From the NCBI GenBank assembly GCA_017746715.1, contig JAGHZQ010000041.1, positions 103,219 through 167,218 of the forward strand: DNA of 64,000 bases, given 5' to 3'. Below the pieces are notes generated by a model. The model was not told the DNA's origin. It saw nothing but the letters and a program-made list of their open reading frames with translations, and did no database searches. Position 1 is the first letter of the stretch, and every line of letters starts with the position of its first letter. Source of the stretch: Cyanobacteria bacterium SBLK (GTDB taxonomy: Bacteria; Cyanobacteriota; Cyanobacteriia; Cyanobacteriales; Spirulinaceae). This document shows positions 37,783 through 44,937 of this stretch, piece after piece. The translations under genes were made by a program, and so were the position numbers.

Positions 37783-37856
37783 CTGAGGAGGCAGGGATCG
37801 AACCTGCATTTGTTCGCCTTCAAAGGGCGATGCCATACCAATTAGGCGACTCCTCA
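37783..37856 (-). tRNA. tRNA-Gln(UUG)
   Basis: Acceptor TGAGGAG/CTCCTCA with the glutamine-type G73; anticodon arm TCGCC-CTTTGAA-GGCGA; T arm TGCAG-GTTCGATC-type with intact TTC. It looks like a normal cloverleaf without encoded CCA. Confidence 0.9.
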
Positions 37857-37905
37857 TTACTGCAAAATTTTTGAATTGATAATTTTGAATTTTGAATTGA
37901 TTTGA

Positions 37906-37978
37906 CTGTCCTAGCAGGAATCGAACCTGCAACCTCGCGGGTAACAACCGCTTGCTCTGCCAGTTGAGCTATAGGACA
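37906..37978 (-). tRNA. tRNA-Asn(GUU)
   Basis: Acceptor TGTCCTA/TAGGACA with G73; D arm AGCTCAACTGGCAGAGC; anticodon loop TTGTTAC (GTT); T arm GCAGG-TTCGATT-CCTGC. The top pair of the anticodon stem is A-G, a minor defect. Confidence 0.9.
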
Positions 37979-37983
37979 ATGTA

Positions 37984-38057
37984 TGAGAACGGAGGGATTT
38001 GAACCCCCAATCTTCAGTTTCGTAGACTGACGTGCTTATCCGTTACACCACGCTCTC
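37984..38057 (-). tRNA. tRNA-Arg(ACG)
   Basis: Acceptor GAGAGCG/CGTTCTC with A73; anticodon arm TCAGT-CTACGAA-ACTGA (ACG, read as ICG after deamination); T arm GGGGG-TTCAAAT-CCCTC. Only 5 bp separate it from the Asn gene. Confidence 0.9.
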
Positions 38058-38066
38058 AAAGGTTGA

Positions 38067-38148
38067 TGGGCCGGGCAGGAATTGCACCTGCAAAGCTCAC
38101 GCGGCGGTTTTACAGACCGTTGCCTCACTCTAATAGGCGGGCCGACCC
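38067..38148 (-). tRNA. tRNA-Tyr(GUA), atypical T loop
   Basis: Acceptor GGGTCGG/CCGGCCC with A73; anticodon arm ACGGT-CTGTAAA-ACCGC (GTA); class II variable region CGCGTGAGCTTT; T stem GCAGG/CCTGC. The T loop reads TGCAATT, so position 55 is not T and the usual pseudouridine is impossible. Possibly degenerate. Confidence 0.8.
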
Positions 38149-38214
38149 ATTTTTCAGTCACCAGTTATTAGTTATTAATCCCTAATAATTGGGTGACAAT
38201 ATTAAACAGAAAAG

Positions 38215-38329
38215 CGGAGAGGACAGGACTTGTTCGCGAAGCGTCTCCGAAGGACATAGGAGTTACCTGCAAGGGATCGCTCCCAACTTCTTTAGCAGAG
38301 AAGCGCCTTTACCATTCGGCCACCTCTCC
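38215..38329 (-). tRNA. tRNA-Ser(GCU) with 31-nt insert in T loop
   Basis: Acceptor GGAGAGG/CCTCTCC with G73; D arm GCCGAATGGTAAAGGC; anticodon arm CTTCT-CTGCTAA-AGAAG; a normal class II variable arm (TTGGGAGCGATCCCTT); T stem GCAGG/CCTGT. The T loop is 38 nt (38228-38265) instead of 7. Everything outside the insert is a good Ser(GCU) gene. Whether the transcript is matured is unknown. Confidence 0.8.
38228..38265. repeat. Palindromic element inside the T loop of tRNA-Ser(GCU)
   Basis: Same element as at 37690-37720: both loops start TAACTCC on the coding strand, share the TTCGGAGAC(G/A)CTTCGCGAACAA core and end A(A/G)T, but this copy is 7 nt longer. Confidence 0.88.
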
Positions 38330-38369
38330 TCGGTTTCAGTTATCAATTCACCGCTAACTGATAACTGAA

Positions 38370-38443
38370 TAGTGCCGACGGGATTCGAACCCGCGATCGC
38401 CTGCTTGAAAGACAGGTGGCTTAACCAATTTGCCTACGACACC
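38370..38443 (-). tRNA. tRNA-Glu(UUC)
   Basis: Acceptor GGTGTCG/CGGCACT with A73; D arm TAGGCAAATTGGTTAAGCC; anticodon arm CCTGT-CTTTCAA-GCAGG (TTC); T arm GCGGG-TTCGAAT-CCCGT. It looks intact. Confidence 0.88.
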
Positions 38444-38471
38444 TTAAGAATTCAAAATTTGGGGAGTTTGG

Positions 38472-38543
38472 TTGCAGCGACGGGATTTGAACCCGTAATG
38501 ACTTGGTTATGAGCCAAGGGCTTTACCATTAAGCTACGCTGCG
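38472..38543 (-). tRNA. tRNA-Met(CAU), type uncertain
   Basis: Acceptor CGCAGCG/CGCTGCA has a C1-A72 mismatch, normally the initiator hallmark, but the anticodon stem CTTGG/CCAAG lacks the three G-C pairs of initiators. Anticodon CAT in loop CTCATAA; T arm ACGGG-TTCAAAT-CCCGT; A73. It is followed by an encoded CCA (38469-38471), unlike the other 11 cloverleafs. It could be elongator Met or lysidine-modified Ile. Confidence 0.82.
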
Positions 38544-38550
38544 GTTTTGG

Positions 38551-38623
38551 AGGCTAGGACGAGACTCGAACTCGCAATTCCTGCTTTTGCAGAGCAGTGC
38601 CTTACCGGTTTGGCTACCCAGCC
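38551..38623 (-). tRNA. tRNA-Cys(GCA)
   Basis: Acceptor GGCTGGG/CCTAGCC with the cysteine-type T73; anticodon arm CTGCT-CTGCAAA-AGCAG; T arm GCGAG-TTCGAGT-CTCGT. It looks intact. Confidence 0.92.
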
Positions 38624-38627
38624 TCGA

Positions 38628-38702
38628 AAGTCCTGACGGGATTTGCACCCGCAATCTCCAGTTTGAGAGACTGGCGGCTTAACTGAATTCGCCTACAGGA
38701 CT
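38628..38702 (-). tRNA. tRNA-Glu(CUC), atypical T loop
   Basis: Acceptor AGTCCTG/CAGGACT; anticodon arm CCAGT-CTCTCAA-ACTGG (CTC). The T loop is TGCAAAT, with G in place of the invariant T55, the same change as in the Tyr gene; position 73 is T. A CUC isoacceptor is unusual in cyanobacteria, which mostly read GAG with Glu(UUC). Confidence 0.8.
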
Positions 38703-38752
38703 TTAAAGGATGCGATCGCATAGCTTCGCTTTCGCTATCTCGCCACATCGAA

Positions 38753-38825
38753 CGGGGCTGACGGGATTTGAACCCGCGACTTTCTGTTCGACAAACAGAC
38801 GCTCTGACCGCTGAACTACAACCCC
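38753..38825 (-). tRNA. tRNA-Asp(GUC)
   Basis: Acceptor GGGGTTG/CAGCCCC with the aspartate-type G73; anticodon arm TCTGT-TTGTCGA-ACAGA; T arm GCGGG-TTCAAAT-CCCGT. It is the first cloverleaf of the array behind the promoter at 39032-39060. Confidence 0.92.
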
Positions 38826-39031
38826 AAAAAATTGATGGGCGATACTACACGATTCGCAATGATTGAAATGAGCGGTTATTTGTTGTAGCACCCTAAGCAA
38901 TTTTGCGTTAGATGCTCGCTAATGCTGCCATTTCAACTCCAAAGAAAAGATGTAATACAATATTCACTTGTCAAGGTTCGCATGGCTGAAAAGAAAAGGT
39001 TTGTTGCTCCTGTTTCCTTTGCCACAATTAC

Positions 39032-39060
39032 ATACTACAAAAATAATACAAGCCTGTCAA
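39032..39060 (-). promoter_or_regulatory. Sigma-70-type promoter for the tRNA array
   Basis: On the minus strand TTGACA (39055-39060) is followed by exactly 17 bp and TAGTAT (39032-39037), pointing into the tRNA array; a start near 39025 would give a leader of about 200 nt before tRNA-Asp. Confidence 0.6.
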
Positions 39061-39155
39061 GGGGATCGAGAAAATTTTTGTAGTATCGAGTGACAAAGGG
39101 TGGGGAGCGATCGCGCCTCCCCAAGGAAAGGAGGAATAGCGATCGCCGCGCCAAA

Positions 39156-39181
39156 AAACCCAGTTCCTAAAAACTGGGTTT
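39156..39181 (-). terminator. Rho-independent terminator after the tRNA-like locus
   Basis: AAACCCAGTT and AACTGGGTTT form a 10-bp stem; on the minus strand it is followed by six T. It would end transcripts from aroE and the tRNA-like locus before the array promoter at 39060. Confidence 0.75.
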
Positions 39182-39267
39182 GGTAAATCTGAATATTGTA
39201 TTTGCTTGCAGTACTTTATATTGAAAAGACCGTACAAGTTAGAGAAGCAATTGAAACAGCCCCCGGT

Positions 39268-39417
39268 TGGTGGAGGTTGTGGGAGTCGAACCCGATAGTT
39301 TTGCAACTATTTACCGTTGTATGTAGGCTTCGCAAGTCAGGGTACGGTTAAATGACTAGGATACCCGGACAGGGAGACGTTTGCAACGCGTCTTCAGAAG
39401 GGCGCCCAACACAACCT
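39268..39417 (-). ncRNA. tRNA-like structured RNA locus downstream of aroE
   Basis: The minus-strand 3' end has a T-arm-like hairpin (GGG-TTCGACT-CCC) followed by ACAACCTCCACCA. AGGTTGTG at the 5' end (plus-strand 39410-39417) pairs perfectly with CACAACCT (39274-39281), closing the element, and a CCACCA tail follows. Two hairpin loops contain TTGCAAA (plus-strand 39300-39306 and 39380-39386), each like a Cys(GCA) anticodon loop. A further stem pairs TTTACCGT (39310-39317) with ACGGTTAAA (39344-39352). It could be a tRNA-Cys with an insertion or two fused degenerate tRNAs; it does not match a full tmRNA, which should be over twice as long. The 5' end overlaps the aroE stop codon. Confidence 0.5.
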
Positions 39418-40273
39418 ATAAATTTGCCAATAGTGCTTGGCGCATGACATCGGCGGGAACGGGTTGCTGTAACCAAAGCTGTAAGGCTGCCGCACCCTGC
39501 TGCACTAACATTTCGCTACCGTCGATCGCCAATGCGCCGCAATTTTGCGCCAGTTGTAAAAAGCGGGTGGGACTGGGGGTATAAATCAAATCGTAAGCGA
39601 TCGCATTTTCAGGCAATTGTTTTAATGCGGCTTCTTCTACGGGAGAGCGATCGATATGAGGAGACATCCCGACAGGAGTAGAATTCACTAGCAGTTTTGT
39701 TTCCGATACCAATGCGGGCAATTCGTCCCACAGATGCACCCTGACAGCGCCAGCAAAGGGCGTATCTTGCCAGCTTTGTTTAAATTTGTCCAATTTTTCG
39801 AAATCGCGCCCCACAACGCGAATTTCACCACAACCCAATTCAACGCATCCGGCAACAACCGCCCGAGCCGCACCGCCATTACCTAAAATAATGGGAGAGA
39901 TTTTCGTCCAATCGCGATCGAGTTCCTTTAAGGGGGCGATAAAGCCGATCGCGTCGGTATTCGTTCCTTCCCATCCCTTAGAAGTGCGCCCAACCGTATT
40001 GACTGCCCCGATCGCCCGCGCTACGGGGGATACTTCAGTTAGTAGGGGAATAATTGCCTGTTTGTGGGGAATGGTAATATTGAAGCCCGCCAAGGCGATC
40101 GCGGCAAATCCATCTAATGCTCGGGCTAAATTTTCCTTTTGGATGGGGAAGGGAAGATAAGCATAATCTAAACCCAGATGGGCGATCGCGGCGTTGTGCA
40201 TGGCGGGTGAGAGAGAATGTTCCACCGGGTCGCCAATGACGCCTAATAATTTTGTTTTTCCAGTAATGGGCAT
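39416..40273 (-). CDS. aroE: Shikimate dehydrogenase
   Basis: 285 residues from ATG 40273 (MPITGKTKLLG); a TTG two codons upstream is less likely. Shikimate-binding GDPVEHSLSPAMHNAAIAHL, catalytic lysine in FNITIPHKQAI, NADP site LGNGGAARAVVAG, and VNSTPVGMSP near the C-terminus. It reduces 3-dehydroshikimate with NADPH in aromatic amino acid synthesis. The stop codon abuts the tRNA-like locus, so the two may share a transcript ending at the 39156 terminator. The rfbB gene is divergent, 78 bp away. Confidence 0.96.
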   Translation of the reverse strand: MPITGKTKLLGVIGDPVEHSLSPAMHNAAIAHLGLDYAYLPFPIQKENLARALDGFAAIALAGFNITIPHKQAIIPLLTEVSPVARAIGAVNTVGRTSKGWEGTNTDAIGFIAPLKELDRDWTKISPIILGNGGAARAVVAGCVELGCGEIRVVGRDFEKLDKFKQSWQDTPFAGAVRVHLWDELPALVSETKLLVNSTPVGMSPHIDRSPVEEAALKQLPENAIAYDLIYTPSPTRFLQLAQNCGALAIDGSEMLVQQGAAALQLWLQQPVPADVMRQALLANL

Positions 40274-40350
40274 TAGCAATTAATGATGAATTATCAATCG
40301 GGAAAGCATTACAAAGCTACAATAATGTCGTGTTGTTTTCCTTTGACCAA

Positions 40351-41448
40351 ATGGTATCAGAGAGCTTTCCCGATCCTCATCCCCGTCGCTTGCTGATTAC
40401 GGGAGGAGCGGGATTTATCGGTTCAAACTTTACGCAATATTGGTGCGAGAATTACCAGAGCGATCGCGTTGTCGTCCTCGATGCCTTAACTTATGCGGGA
40501 AATCCTCAGAATTTAGCAAACTTAAAGGCACGGGACAACTTTCATTTTGTCAGGGGGAATATCTGCGATCGCCCTCTCGTTGACGAATTGCTGAAAACCG
40601 AAGCGATCGAGACAATCGTTCATTTTGCCGCCGAATCTCACGTCGATCGCTCTATTTTAGCCCCCGATGCCTTCATTCAAACCAATCTCGTTGGCACCTT
40701 TACCCTCCTCGAAGCCTTTCGCCGCCATTTTCCTCGCATTGCCGAGAATAATCCCTTATTTCTCCACGTTTCCACTGATGAAGTTTACGGCAGTTTGAAC
40801 CCCGACGATCCGCCCTTTACGGAAATGACTCCTTATGCCCCCAATAGCCCTTACTCTGCCTCAAAAGCCGGCAGCGATCATTTAGCGCGATCGTATTTCC
40901 ATACCTACCAAATTCCCACCGTTATCACCAATTGTTCTAATAATTACGGATCCTATCATTTTCCAGAAAAATTGATTCCTTTAATGTGCATTAATATTCT
41001 ATTGGGAAAACCTTTACCCGTTTATGGAGACGGTCAAAACGTGCGAGATTGGCTTTACGTCCTCGATCACTGTCGTGCCTTAGAAACCGTCATTCATCGC
41101 GGCAAACCGGGAGAAATGTATAATATCGGCGGCAATCATGAAGTCAAAAACATCGATCTCGTCAAGATGCTCTGCGCGATCGTCGATGAATTAGCGAGTG
41201 ATTTACCCGTGCGTCCCTCGGAGCAACTCATTACCTTTGTCAAAGATCGACCCGGCCACGATCGCCGCTATGCGATCGATGCTACCAAAATCAAAACCGA
41301 GTTGGGTTGGACTCCCTCAGTAACAGTAGAAGAAGGACTAAGAAAAACAGTCCGATGGTATCTCGATAATCGCCATTGGTGGCAACCGTTGCTCTCGGAA
41401 GAATACCAAACCTATTATCAAAAACTCTATGGAAACTCAGTCCTTTAA
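40351..41448 (+). CDS. rfbB: dTDP-glucose 4,6-dehydratase
   Basis: 365 residues from ATG 40351; a GTG 21 bp upstream is possible. Extended SDR enzyme: NAD-binding LLITGGAGFIGSNF, VHFAAESHVDRSI, the active-site STDEVYGSL (Thr-Asp-Glu), YSASKAGSDH (YxxxK), and NVRDWLYVLDHCRAL. It makes dTDP-4-keto-6-deoxyglucose, the precursor of dTDP-rhamnose for cell-surface polysaccharide or myxoxanthophyll sugars. No other rhamnose gene is adjacent. Confidence 0.95.
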   Translation: MVSESFPDPHPRRLLITGGAGFIGSNFTQYWCENYQSDRVVVLDALTYAGNPQNLANLKARDNFHFVRGNICDRPLVDELLKTEAIETIVHFAAESHVDRSILAPDAFIQTNLVGTFTLLEAFRRHFPRIAENNPLFLHVSTDEVYGSLNPDDPPFTEMTPYAPNSPYSASKAGSDHLARSYFHTYQIPTVITNCSNNYGSYHFPEKLIPLMCINILLGKPLPVYGDGQNVRDWLYVLDHCRALETVIHRGKPGEMYNIGGNHEVKNIDLVKMLCAIVDELASDLPVRPSEQLITFVKDRPGHDRRYAIDATKIKTELGWTPSVTVEEGLRKTVRWYLDNRHWWQPLLSEEYQTYYQKLYGNSVL

Positions 41449-41463
41449 TGCAAAAGTCGTAAC

Positions 41464-41538
41464 GGGTGACGCTTCGACAAACTCAGCGCATCGCTGGTGA
41501 CACTTCGACAAGCTCAGTGCAGCGCTGGTGACTGGTGA
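41464..41538 (+). repeat. Two imperfect 31-bp direct repeats upstream of psb27
   Basis: GGTGAC(G/A)CTTCGACAA(A/G)CTCAG(C/T)GCA(T/G)CGCT occurs at 41465 and 41496, with a third partial GGTGACTGGTGACT. The core CTTCGACAAGCTCAG recurs, reversed, near 53367. Confidence 0.8.
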
Positions 41539-41580
41539 CTGATAAAATATGAAGGTTTATTAAGTTTTTTTTGAGCGAAT

Positions 41581-41982
41581 ATGTTTTTTCGATCCTTTTT
41601 CTCTCGCCTGTTTGCACTGATTTTAGTTGCCGCGATCGCTTTGACTGGATGTTCGAGTGCATCTCTGCTTTCGGGGAACTATCGCGAAGATACCTTAACT
41701 GCCATTGAAAATCTCAGCACCCTGATCGATTTATCTGGCAAAGAAGAGAATTTTTCAGACACTGTTGCCTCGGGACGCAGCTTGATGAATGATTATGTCG
41801 CTCGCTATCGTCGAGATAGTCGCGTTTCGGGATTGCGATCGTTTACCACCATGCAAACCGCCCTCAACAATCTCGCAGGATTTTACGGCACTTATGGCAT
41901 TCGTCCCCTAACGAGCAAGTTAAACAAGCGCCTCAAACAAGAATTCAAAGAAGTTGAATTCACCCTCAAACGTGGATTCTAA
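41581..41982 (+). CDS. psb27: Photosystem II assembly lipoprotein Psb27
   Basis: 133 residues. Lipoprotein signal peptide with lipobox ALTGC (cysteine about 23). The mature four-helix protein shows GNYREDTLTAIENLSTLIDL, the conserved DYVARYRRD, and TMQTALNNLAGFYGTYG, close to known Psb27. It binds CP43 on the lumenal side during PSII assembly and repair, keeping the manganese cluster from loading early. It is a single gene between two dispersed-repeat regions. Confidence 0.96.
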   Translation: MFFRSFFSRLFALILVAAIALTGCSSASLLSGNYREDTLTAIENLSTLIDLSGKEENFSDTVASGRSLMNDYVARYRRDSRVSGLRSFTTMQTALNNLAGFYGTYGIRPLTSKLNKRLKQEFKEVEFTLKRGF

Positions 41983-42004
41983 GTAAAAGTACCCACTGTC
42001 TCGC

Positions 42005-42209
42005 CCCCCAATTTTCGATTCCTTCATTGATAATTGAGGTCGAGGGATGCTGAACTGCGGTGCGACCCCGGCGAAGGTTGCTGAGCGACTTGTACTGAGC
42101 AATGCCGAAGTATGCCGAAGCATCGAATTCGCCAAGGGAACGCGCACCAAGAGATAGTTCAGCATATCCAATCGACCTGTTGATAGTTGATAATTGGTCA
42201 TTGATAAGG
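42005..42209. repeat. Dispersed cyanobacterial repeat cluster upstream of the GH10-like gene
   Basis: Contains AAGGGAACGCGCACCAAG (reverse copy near 22992), CATATCCAATCGACCTGTTGATA (close copy at 49196-49218) and ATTGATAATT units. It does not look coding. Confidence 0.7.
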
Positions 42210-43667
42210 ATGTCAAGTTCGCAAACCACTGTCAGATCGTTTTGTTGGCGAAAAATAGTTTCTGGAATTGCGCTCGGGGCGACGGCGATCGCTCAATTGA
42301 GTCTCTCTCGCCCCGCTAATGCCCAAAGTGGGGCGTATTGTCGGGCTTCTCCCGATGCGATCGCCCAAAAAGAACTCCTGCGCCAGCGAGCCACCAATGG
42401 CGATGGGGATGCCAAAATCGAATACCAAGCCTTTCTCAAAACACAGGGCGATCGCCTTGCCCAATGTCGCCGCCAAACCTGGCCGAGAGTGCAAGCAATC
42501 TGGTTGCGATTGCATCCTTGCGATGCCCGTCCGGGAGAACTGGATAAGGTTCTCGACCATATCGTCAATAAGGGCTATAACGAGGTCTATGTAGAGGTTT
42601 TCTACGATTCCCGCGTCTTGCTTCCCGCCGCCGATAATCCCACCCCGTGGATTTCCGTCGTCCAATCTCGAGGGGCGGAAAATGTCGATTTACTCGCCGA
42701 TGCCATTCAAAAAGGACGACAGCGAGGCTTAAAGGTCTATGCGTGGCTGTTTACCATGAATTTCGGTTATGCTTACGGCGTGCGCCCCGATCGCCAGAAT
42801 GCCCTCGCTCGCAACGGTCGCGGACAGGATAGCACGGCGATCGTTCCCGATGGCTCCCAAGTCTTTATCGATCCCTACAATCGTCAAGCACAAATCGATT
42901 ACCATCACCTCTTGCAATCCGTGCTCGAGCGCCGTCCCGATGGGGTTCTCTTCGATTACATTCGCTATCCGAGGGGTTCGGGACAGGGATCCGTCGCCAG
43001 TAACGTGCGAGATCTCTGGATTTACGGGGAAGCCTCTCAACAAACATTATTGCAACGGGCAAAAAATAATCAAGGACGAGAACTCATTCAACGGTTCTTG
43101 CGTCAGGGTCGCATCACTTCTGGGGACGTTAGTGCCGTTCGCCGCCGCTATCCTGGTGAGGGTAGCCCCCAATGGCAAAATCGGCGATCGAGCAATTTGC
43201 AGTCGGAATTGTGGAAATTAACCGTTGCTCATGCCGCCCAAGGCGTTTTAGATTTTCTCAAATTTTCCACCAATACCATCATGCGGCAAAATCTGCCCGC
43301 CGGTGCCGTCTTTTTCCCCGGCGGGAATAAACCCGTAGGCAATAGCGGCTTTGATTCTCGCTTGCAACCTTGGGATAGTTTTTCCCCAGCTTTGGAATGG
43401 CATGCGATGTCCTATTCTATTTGCGGGAATCGTGCCGATTGCATTGTCGCAGAAGTCCGTCGGGTGTTAAACCGAGCCAGCGCTCAAACTCGCGTCGTAC
43501 CTGCCCTTGCTGGCGCTTGGGGAGAAACGTTTCAAAATCATATTCCCCTCGAACAACAAATGCAGGCACTTCGCCAACAATTGCCGCAATTGCAAGCCGT
43601 GAGTCATTTTGCTTATTCTTGGCAGGAACGGGAAAGCGATCGCCAGCGCAAATTTTGCGAATTGTAG
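42210..43667 (+). CDS. Secreted GH10-like (DUF4015-type) putative glycosidase
   Basis: 485 residues from ATG 42210; the longer frame upstream is repeat DNA. A signal peptide (IALGATAIAQLSLSRPANA-QS) precedes a linker and a TIM-barrel domain of the family-10-like type: QAIWLRLHPCDARPGELDKV, NEVYVEVFYDSRVLLP, GLKVYAWLFTMNFGY, FIDPYNRQAQIDYHHL and GVLFDYIRYPRGSG. The conserved aspartate and the DYIRYP block are those expected of this cyanobacterial family. It is likely active on surface or wall polysaccharide in the periplasm; the substrate is not known. Confidence 0.85.
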   Translation: MSSSQTTVRSFCWRKIVSGIALGATAIAQLSLSRPANAQSGAYCRASPDAIAQKELLRQRATNGDGDAKIEYQAFLKTQGDRLAQCRRQTWPRVQAIWLRLHPCDARPGELDKVLDHIVNKGYNEVYVEVFYDSRVLLPAADNPTPWISVVQSRGAENVDLLADAIQKGRQRGLKVYAWLFTMNFGYAYGVRPDRQNALARNGRGQDSTAIVPDGSQVFIDPYNRQAQIDYHHLLQSVLERRPDGVLFDYIRYPRGSGQGSVASNVRDLWIYGEASQQTLLQRAKNNQGRELIQRFLRQGRITSGDVSAVRRRYPGEGSPQWQNRRSSNLQSELWKLTVAHAAQGVLDFLKFSTNTIMRQNLPAGAVFFPGGNKPVGNSGFDSRLQPWDSFSPALEWHAMSYSICGNRADCIVAEVRRVLNRASAQTRVVPALAGAWGETFQNHIPLEQQMQALRQQLPQLQAVSHFAYSWQERESDRQRKFCEL

Positions 43668-43686
43668 CTCAATTGAAAATTTACGT

Positions 43687-43962
43687 TTAGGGTTGAGTAG
43701 CATTGGCAGGACGTGGCTTTAGCCCGATCGCTTCCGAGTTTTCTCCATAGGAATCCGAGGTAATTTGGCGATCGGGCATGGGTTTGAGAGGGGCTTGAAG
43801 GGGAGAATATTGGCAGTAGCAAACCACAATGAGATCGAAGGCGCTTCCGGGGCGATCGGCGGGATAAGTGTCCACTCGCACCACCTCCCAATCTCCCGGA
43901 CGATAGTGAGTGCTGGCAAGGGGGGCTTGGCGATCGCGAAATTCTTCCTCAGAAACCAGAAG
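43687..43962 (-). pseudogene. C-terminal fragment of a conserved gene, 5' part lost
   Basis: A 91-residue frame ending in TAA, with neighbour-like codon use and HIP1 sites: LLVSEEEFRDRQAPLAST, HYRPGDWEVVRVDTYPAD, and FDLIVVCYCQYSPLQAPL. There is no usable start; a TAA lies six codons upstream of the fragment. Homology-like sequence ends exactly where the decayed methyltransferase begins on the other strand, so an insertion or deletion near 43950-43965 cut this gene. The product is not recognised. Confidence 0.5.
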
Positions 43963-44249
43963 TTTTATTAGAAAGAATTATTCGTGCTAGCAGCAAGGAA
44001 AAGGAGATCGTACTCGATCCGTTTTCAGGAACATTTACCACAGCGGCAGTTGCTAAATCTCTGGGTCGTAGAAGTATTAGTATTGAAGCTCAAGAAGAAT
44101 ACCTAAAGATTGGTCTACGTCGCGTACTTGGAATGGATGAGTATTTGGGTGAGAAACTAGAGACAATAAAAAAGAATACAAAAATAAAAAATAGTCAAAA
44201 ATTAGAATGTAAAAGTAAAATGGGGGATATTTTTAGTGTCAATTCTTAA
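43950..44249 (+). pseudogene. DNA methyltransferase C-terminal fragment
   Basis: An open frame of 99 codons without a start. QKPEVLLERIIRASS is motif X-like and IVLDPFSGTFTTAAVAKSLG is the SAM-binding motif I (DPFxGxG), then RRSISIEAQEEYLKIGLRR, as at the end of a beta-class N6/N4 DNA methyltransferase. The catalytic DPPY region and all N-terminal sequence are gone. It overlaps the following restriction-enzyme frame by 14 bp, a normal R-M operon arrangement. Base composition is A/T-rich, unlike the flanks. Confidence 0.75.
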
Positions 44250-44875
44250 ACATGAATTCACAAAAAAAATTGTTGATATTCTTAACCAAAATACTAATAA
44301 TTATGGAGAAAAAATCTTGAAATCAAGTGAGATCATCCAATATCTCAATATTAAAACAAAAGCTGCAAATCGTGGCTCAAAGTCGAGAGCTGGCTTTGCC
44401 AATCACTATTGAAGAACTTGTTGAGGAATTTCTCGTACTGTACAAAACCGGCAGGACAAATGCTAATGATGGTGGTATTGATTTTGTTATGAAGCCTCTA
44501 GGTCGTTTTTTTCAAGTAACTGAGACAGTGGATGCAGGAAAATATTTTTTAGATATTGATAAGGTACAAAGATATCCAATTACCTTTGTAATTAAAACAA
44601 ATGAATCAAGGGAAGATATCCTGCGAAAGATTGCCCAACAAGCTGAAGCAAAATATAAGGTTAATGCAGTGGTCAATAAATATATTCAGTCTGTTGAAGA
44701 GATTCTTAATCTACCAAGGCTTATAGAAATATTTGAACAAGTTTTAGAGTCTGGGAAAGGGGGAAATGTGATTAAAGAGATTGTCCTTCAAAGTCGCGTT
44801 GAGTTTAATGTTGAAGCTGAAGAACAAGATATTCTAGCTTTTGAAAAGGCTGAAAATATAGTAACGAAAAGCTAA
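44236..44875 (+). pseudogene. Type II restriction endonuclease, decayed
   Basis: Frame 1 starts at GTG 44236 and encodes 58 residues (HEFTKKIVDILNQ, then LNIKTKAANRGSKSRAGFAN) before TGA at 44410. The +1 frame (to 44875) continues with ITIEELVEEFLVLYKTGRTN, ANDGGIDFVMKPLGRFFQV and FLDIDKVQRYPITFVIK. From family memory, both parts belong to one type II endonuclease. The segment between them, some 200 residues, is missing and the frame is shifted, so this is an internal deletion. The A/T-rich sequence suggests the R-M pair was acquired by transfer. Confidence 0.65.
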
Positions 44876-44937
44876 AATTACTGCAAATATCTACAGTCAT
44901 AAATCATTCTCAAACGACAGCTTTCTGTCACAAGTGG

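Larger units (their letters stand above)
38826..39267. other. Leader region of the tRNA array
   Basis: About 440 bp without a gene. It holds a consensus-like minus-strand promoter (39032-39060) and a minus-strand terminator (39156-39181). Confidence 0.6.

Noticed and set aside
37677..38329. Group I or II introns in the array tRNAs
   Set aside because: The inserts are in the T loop, only about 25-31 nt long, and have no intron core elements.
39268..39417. Full tmRNA (ssrA)
   Set aside because: The 3' end looks like a tmRNA acceptor and T arm, but the locus is only about 150 nt, has no tag-peptide reading frame and no matching 5' GGAGGTT acceptor strand.
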